A stretch of DNA of 7,845 bases from Gemmatimonadota bacterium (lineage in GTDB: Bacteria; Gemmatimonadota; Gemmatimonadetes; Palauibacterales; Palauibacteraceae): positions 1 through 7,845 of the forward strand of contig JAUVPT010000063.1 in the NCBI GenBank assembly GCA_030598525.1, written 5' to 3'. Numbering within the stretch: position 1 is the first letter of the stretch; each line of letters begins with the position of its first letter. The notes beneath the pieces are model-generated. The model ran no database searches and was not told where the DNA came from. It saw nothing but the letters and a program-made list of their open reading frames with translations. Positions 5,889 through 7,845 of the stretch are shown piece after piece. A program made the translations under genes and the position numbers.

Positions 5889-6063
5889 GTGTTCTCCCCC
5901 TTTGTGTCGCGGGCCCACCCTGCGGGCGTCGCACTCAGTCGTCGTGTCTCGGATCCAGCGGCTCCAACGCGTGACCGGGACTACCGGTAGTGGTGTACCA
6001 CACGAAGTGGCAGTTTACTATCGGCGGTGCCATGATAAAGGCGAACAGGAAGGGAGACCAACG
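5889..6063. promoter_or_regulatory. Divergent control region with overlapping palindromes
   Basis: This 175-bp gap separates the divergent HPF-like and flavin-reductase-like genes and must hold promoters for both. It contains a perfect 12-bp palindrome, ACTACCGGTAGT (5980-5991), overlapped at 5990-6001 by GTGGT-GT-ACCAC, and further CCAC/GTGG (5998-6010) and TGGCA/TGCCA (6008-6032) pairs. AT-richer TTTACTAT (6014-6021) and TGATAAAG (6033-6040) are the only plausible -10-like elements on the plus strand; neither has a convincing -35 partner. The palindromes are seen directly; regulator binding is inferred. Confidence 0.45.
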
Positions 6064-6672
6064 ATGACGGGCAAGCCGCTTCAGACTCTCGTTAAGCTGG
6101 ACCTTGACAAACCCATATGGGACAGGTTTTTCTGGGTCTCTCCACTATCCGTCGTGGGCACGCTCGAAGAAGACGGGACTCCCAACCTGGCCCCCAAGCA
6201 CATGGCCACTCCAATGGGCTGGCAGAACTACTTCGGCTTCGTCTGCACGCCGCGGCACTCGACCTACCGGAACATCGAACGGGACGGCGTCTTCACCGTC
6301 TCCATGCCGCGTCCCGACCAGGTCGTTCTCGCCAGCCTGTGCGCCGCGCCGAGGTGCGAGGACAGTGCCAAGCCCGTGCTCGGGGCCCTGCAGACCCGCC
6401 CGGCGACTCGCGTGAAGGGAGTCCACCTGGCCCAGTCCTACCTGTTCTTCGAGTGTGAACTCGACCGGATCGTAGACGGATTCGGTGAGAACAGCCTGGT
6501 GGTGGGACGGATCATCGAGGCTGCGGTCGCCCAGGATTCCCTGCGCACCCTGGAACGGGACGGGCAGGACATGATCCATGACGCTCCGATGCTCGCCTAT
6601 CTGCAGCCGTGGCGCTTCGCTTCCATTACGCAGACGTACGCGTTTCCGCTCCCCGACGGATTCGAGCGCTGA
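6064..6672 (+). CDS. Flavin-reductase-like FMN-binding protein
   Basis: A 202-residue protein of the flavin reductase/flavoredoxin split-barrel family, which binds FMN and either reduces free flavin with NAD(P)H for a partner enzyme or carries electrons. The family pattern is clear: PLSVVGTLEEDGTPNLAP (27-44), the 'substrate/flavin' strand YFGFVCTPRHSTYRNIERDG (56-75), then VFTVSMP (76-82), a variable segment with SLCAAPRCEDSAKP (91-104), the strand QSYLFFECELDRIV (124-137) and LVVGRIIEA (145-153). The C-terminal YLQPWRFASI (179-188) is also family-like. ATG at 6064 is preceded by AAGGGAGA with about seven bases of spacing. The next gene starts five bases after the stop, so the two are one operon. 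Which compound it acts on is not apparent; it could equally be a flavoredoxin or an FMN-dependent oxidoreductase rather than a true flavin reductase. Confidence 0.9.
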   Translation: MTGKPLQTLVKLDLDKPIWDRFFWVSPLSVVGTLEEDGTPNLAPKHMATPMGWQNYFGFVCTPRHSTYRNIERDGVFTVSMPRPDQVVLASLCAAPRCEDSAKPVLGALQTRPATRVKGVHLAQSYLFFECELDRIVDGFGENSLVVGRIIEAAVAQDSLRTLERDGQDMIHDAPMLAYLQPWRFASITQTYAFPLPDGFER

Positions 6673-6677
6673 GCGCG

Positions 6678-7845
6678 ATGACCGGAGAAACCGGACCCCG
6701 CGTCCTCGAGCACCTTCTGGCCCGGGAAAGGGAGATGGTACGGCTGCTCCGCAAGCTCGCGGAAGCGGAATCGCCATCCCTCGATCACGGATCCCAGGCC
6801 GGCCCACAGGCGATCCTCCGCCTCGAGCTGGAACGCCTCGGATATGTGGTCCGATCGATTCCAGGTGTGGAGTCCGGCGGGCAGCTACTGGCGATACCCC
6901 ACAGCCGAGCCAAGGGCGGTTCCATCCAGCTCATGGTCGGGCACTGCGACACAGTGTGGGAGATCGGCACCCTCGACGTCATGCCCTTGATCGAGAAGGA
7001 GAACAGGCTCTACGGACCCGGTACGTACGACATGAAGGGCGGGCTCGTGAATATCGTGTTCGCCCTGCGCGCTCTCAAGACGCTGGGTCTCCATCCGGAG
7101 GTGACGCCGATCGTGCTGATCAACTCCGACGAGGAGATCGGCAGCTGCGACTCGATGAGGCACATCAAGCGCCTCGCGAAGGTGTCCGAGCGGGTCTTCA
7201 TACTCGAGCCGGCGCTGGGGCCGGCCGGGAAGCTCAAGACGGCTCGCAAGGGCAACGGCTTCTTCGAAATCCGGGTGCTGGGCCGCGCGGCCCACGCTGG
7301 ACTTGAGCCCGAGCGTGGCGCCAGCGCGATCCTCGAGCTGTCGATGGTCATTCAGCGCCTCTTCGCGCTCAACGACGCAGAGCGCGGAATATCCGTCAAC
7401 GTAGGCACGATCGACGGGGGTCTGCGTACCAACATCGTCGCTCCGGAGAGCCGCGCCACGGTGGATATCCGGGTTCTCACGATCGACGACGCCCGCCGGA
7501 TCGAAGCAGCGGTGCTGTCGCTCGAGGCCACGACGCCGGGAACGGAGCTCGTCGTTACGGGGACCATGAATCGGCCACCCATGGAGAGGACGCCCGGCAA
7601 CCAACATCTCTGGAAGGCGGCTCAGCGGAAAGGACAGGAGCTGGGCCTCGATCTTCAGCAGGGCACTTCAGGCGGCGGGTCGGATGGTAACGTCACCAGT
7701 CTGTTCACGCCGACGCTCGACGGACTGGGTCCAGTGGGAGATGGAGCTCACGCTTCCCATGAACACGTGGTCGTGCGGAGTCTTCCGGAAAGAGCCGGCC
7801 TGCTGGCGATGTTGCTCCTCGAGCCTTCCATGGCCGAGGTGGCCC
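6678..7845 (+). CDS. M20-family zinc metallopeptidase, carboxypeptidase G2/ArgE type (3' end beyond window)
   Basis: Zinc-dependent exopeptidase or deacylase of the M20 family that removes amino acids such as glutamate from N-acyl or peptide substrates. 389 codons are visible and the frame is still open at the window edge. All key family residues can be placed: metal-binding His89 and Asp91 in MVGHCDTVW, bridging Asp118 in YGPGTYDMKGG, catalytic base Glu152 and metal-binding Glu153 in NSDEEIGS, metal-binding Glu177 in LEPA, dimerisation-domain His206 in GRAAHAG, and metal-binding His358 in GDGAHASHEHV; TSGGGSDGN (330-338) is also typical. It is therefore probably active, and most of the usual ~380-410 residues are present. 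No signal peptide is seen, so cytoplasmic. It starts 5 bp after the flavin-reductase-like stop with little ribosome site of its own, suggesting coupled translation. Glutamate carboxypeptidase is the closest guess; the exact substrate is uncertain. Confidence 0.93.
   Translation, partial: MTGETGPRVLEHLLAREREMVRLLRKLAEAESPSLDHGSQAGPQAILRLELERLGYVVRSIPGVESGGQLLAIPHSRAKGGSIQLMVGHCDTVWEIGTLDVMPLIEKENRLYGPGTYDMKGGLVNIVFALRALKTLGLHPEVTPIVLINSDEEIGSCDSMRHIKRLAKVSERVFILEPALGPAGKLKTARKGNGFFEIRVLGRAAHAGLEPERGASAILELSMVIQRLFALNDAERGISVNVGTIDGGLRTNIVAPESRATVDIRVLTIDDARRIEAAVLSLEATTPGTELVVTGTMNRPPMERTPGNQHLWKAAQRKGQELGLDLQQGTSGGGSDGNVTSLFTPTLDGLGPVGDGAHASHEHVVVRSLPERAGLLAMLLLEPSMAEVA

Noticed and set aside
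5903..5930. GGGCCC and GCCC/GGGC dyads in the leader of the HPF-like gene
   Set aside because: Short GC-only symmetry expected by chance at this base composition.
5704..6063. Upstream extension of the flavin-reductase-like frame back to 5704
   Set aside because: The extra 120 residues run antisense through the HPF-like gene and the palindromic control region; the family homology and a good ribosome site begin at 6064.
6578..7306. Plus-strand frame overlapping the M20 peptidase start
   Set aside because: A different frame from the peptidase, with Arg/Gly/Pro-rich translation and no motif; the peptidase frame contains all catalytic residues.

Overview
The window is GC-rich chromosomal DNA from a Gram-negative (diderm) bacterium. 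It encodes a complete outer-membrane efflux duct protein, a lipoprotein-type periplasmic adaptor and the start of an RND inner-membrane pump, which only make sense with two membranes. Genes are densely packed, with purine-rich Shine-Dalgarno sites and 4-bp ATGA gene overlaps. I see no tRNA, rRNA, transposase, CRISPR or phage gene. The protein style would fit an environmental lineage such as Gemmatimonadota or a relative, but that is a guess; nothing in the window fixes the taxon.

Layout. Positions 1-5888 hold six genes, all on the minus strand. Read in the direction of transcription (right to left) they are: a short ribosome-hibernation-factor-like protein (5888-5601); an unrecognised 204-residue protein (5479-4865); a TetR-family repressor (4758-4087); a TolC-type outer-membrane protein (start near 4094, end 2322); a HlyD/AcrA-type adaptor (2325-1210); and an RND permease (1213 to beyond position 1). 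The last four form a tight operon: the stop of each gene overlaps or nearly touches the next start, twice as a 4-bp ATGA overlap. The regulator is the first cistron, which points to an autoregulated, inducible tripartite efflux system.

From 6064 rightward, two plus-strand genes are nearly fused: a flavin-reductase-like FMN-binding protein (6064-6672) and, 5 bp later, an M20-family zinc metallopeptidase of the carboxypeptidase G2/ArgE type (6678 to beyond the window end). The 175-bp gap at 5889-6063 is the divergent control region between the two halves. No stretch without a gene exceeds 300 bases.

The most striking non-coding signal lies at 4769-4809, between the tetR start codon and a candidate -35 box. 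It consists of three consecutive 13-bp palindromes of the form TTAAC-NNN-GTTAA whose centres are exactly 14 bp apart. The array is enclosed by a perfect 9-bp inverted repeat (4762-4770 and 4820-4828). This looks like a triple operator for the TetR protein that would control the whole efflux operon. Secondary points are a perfect 8-bp stem directly ahead of the ribosome binding site of the unknown gene, an unusually long charged N-terminus on the RND pump, and overlapping palindromes in the divergent promoter region. The window otherwise reads as ordinary efflux and metabolic genes; I did not find a clearly new multi-gene system.
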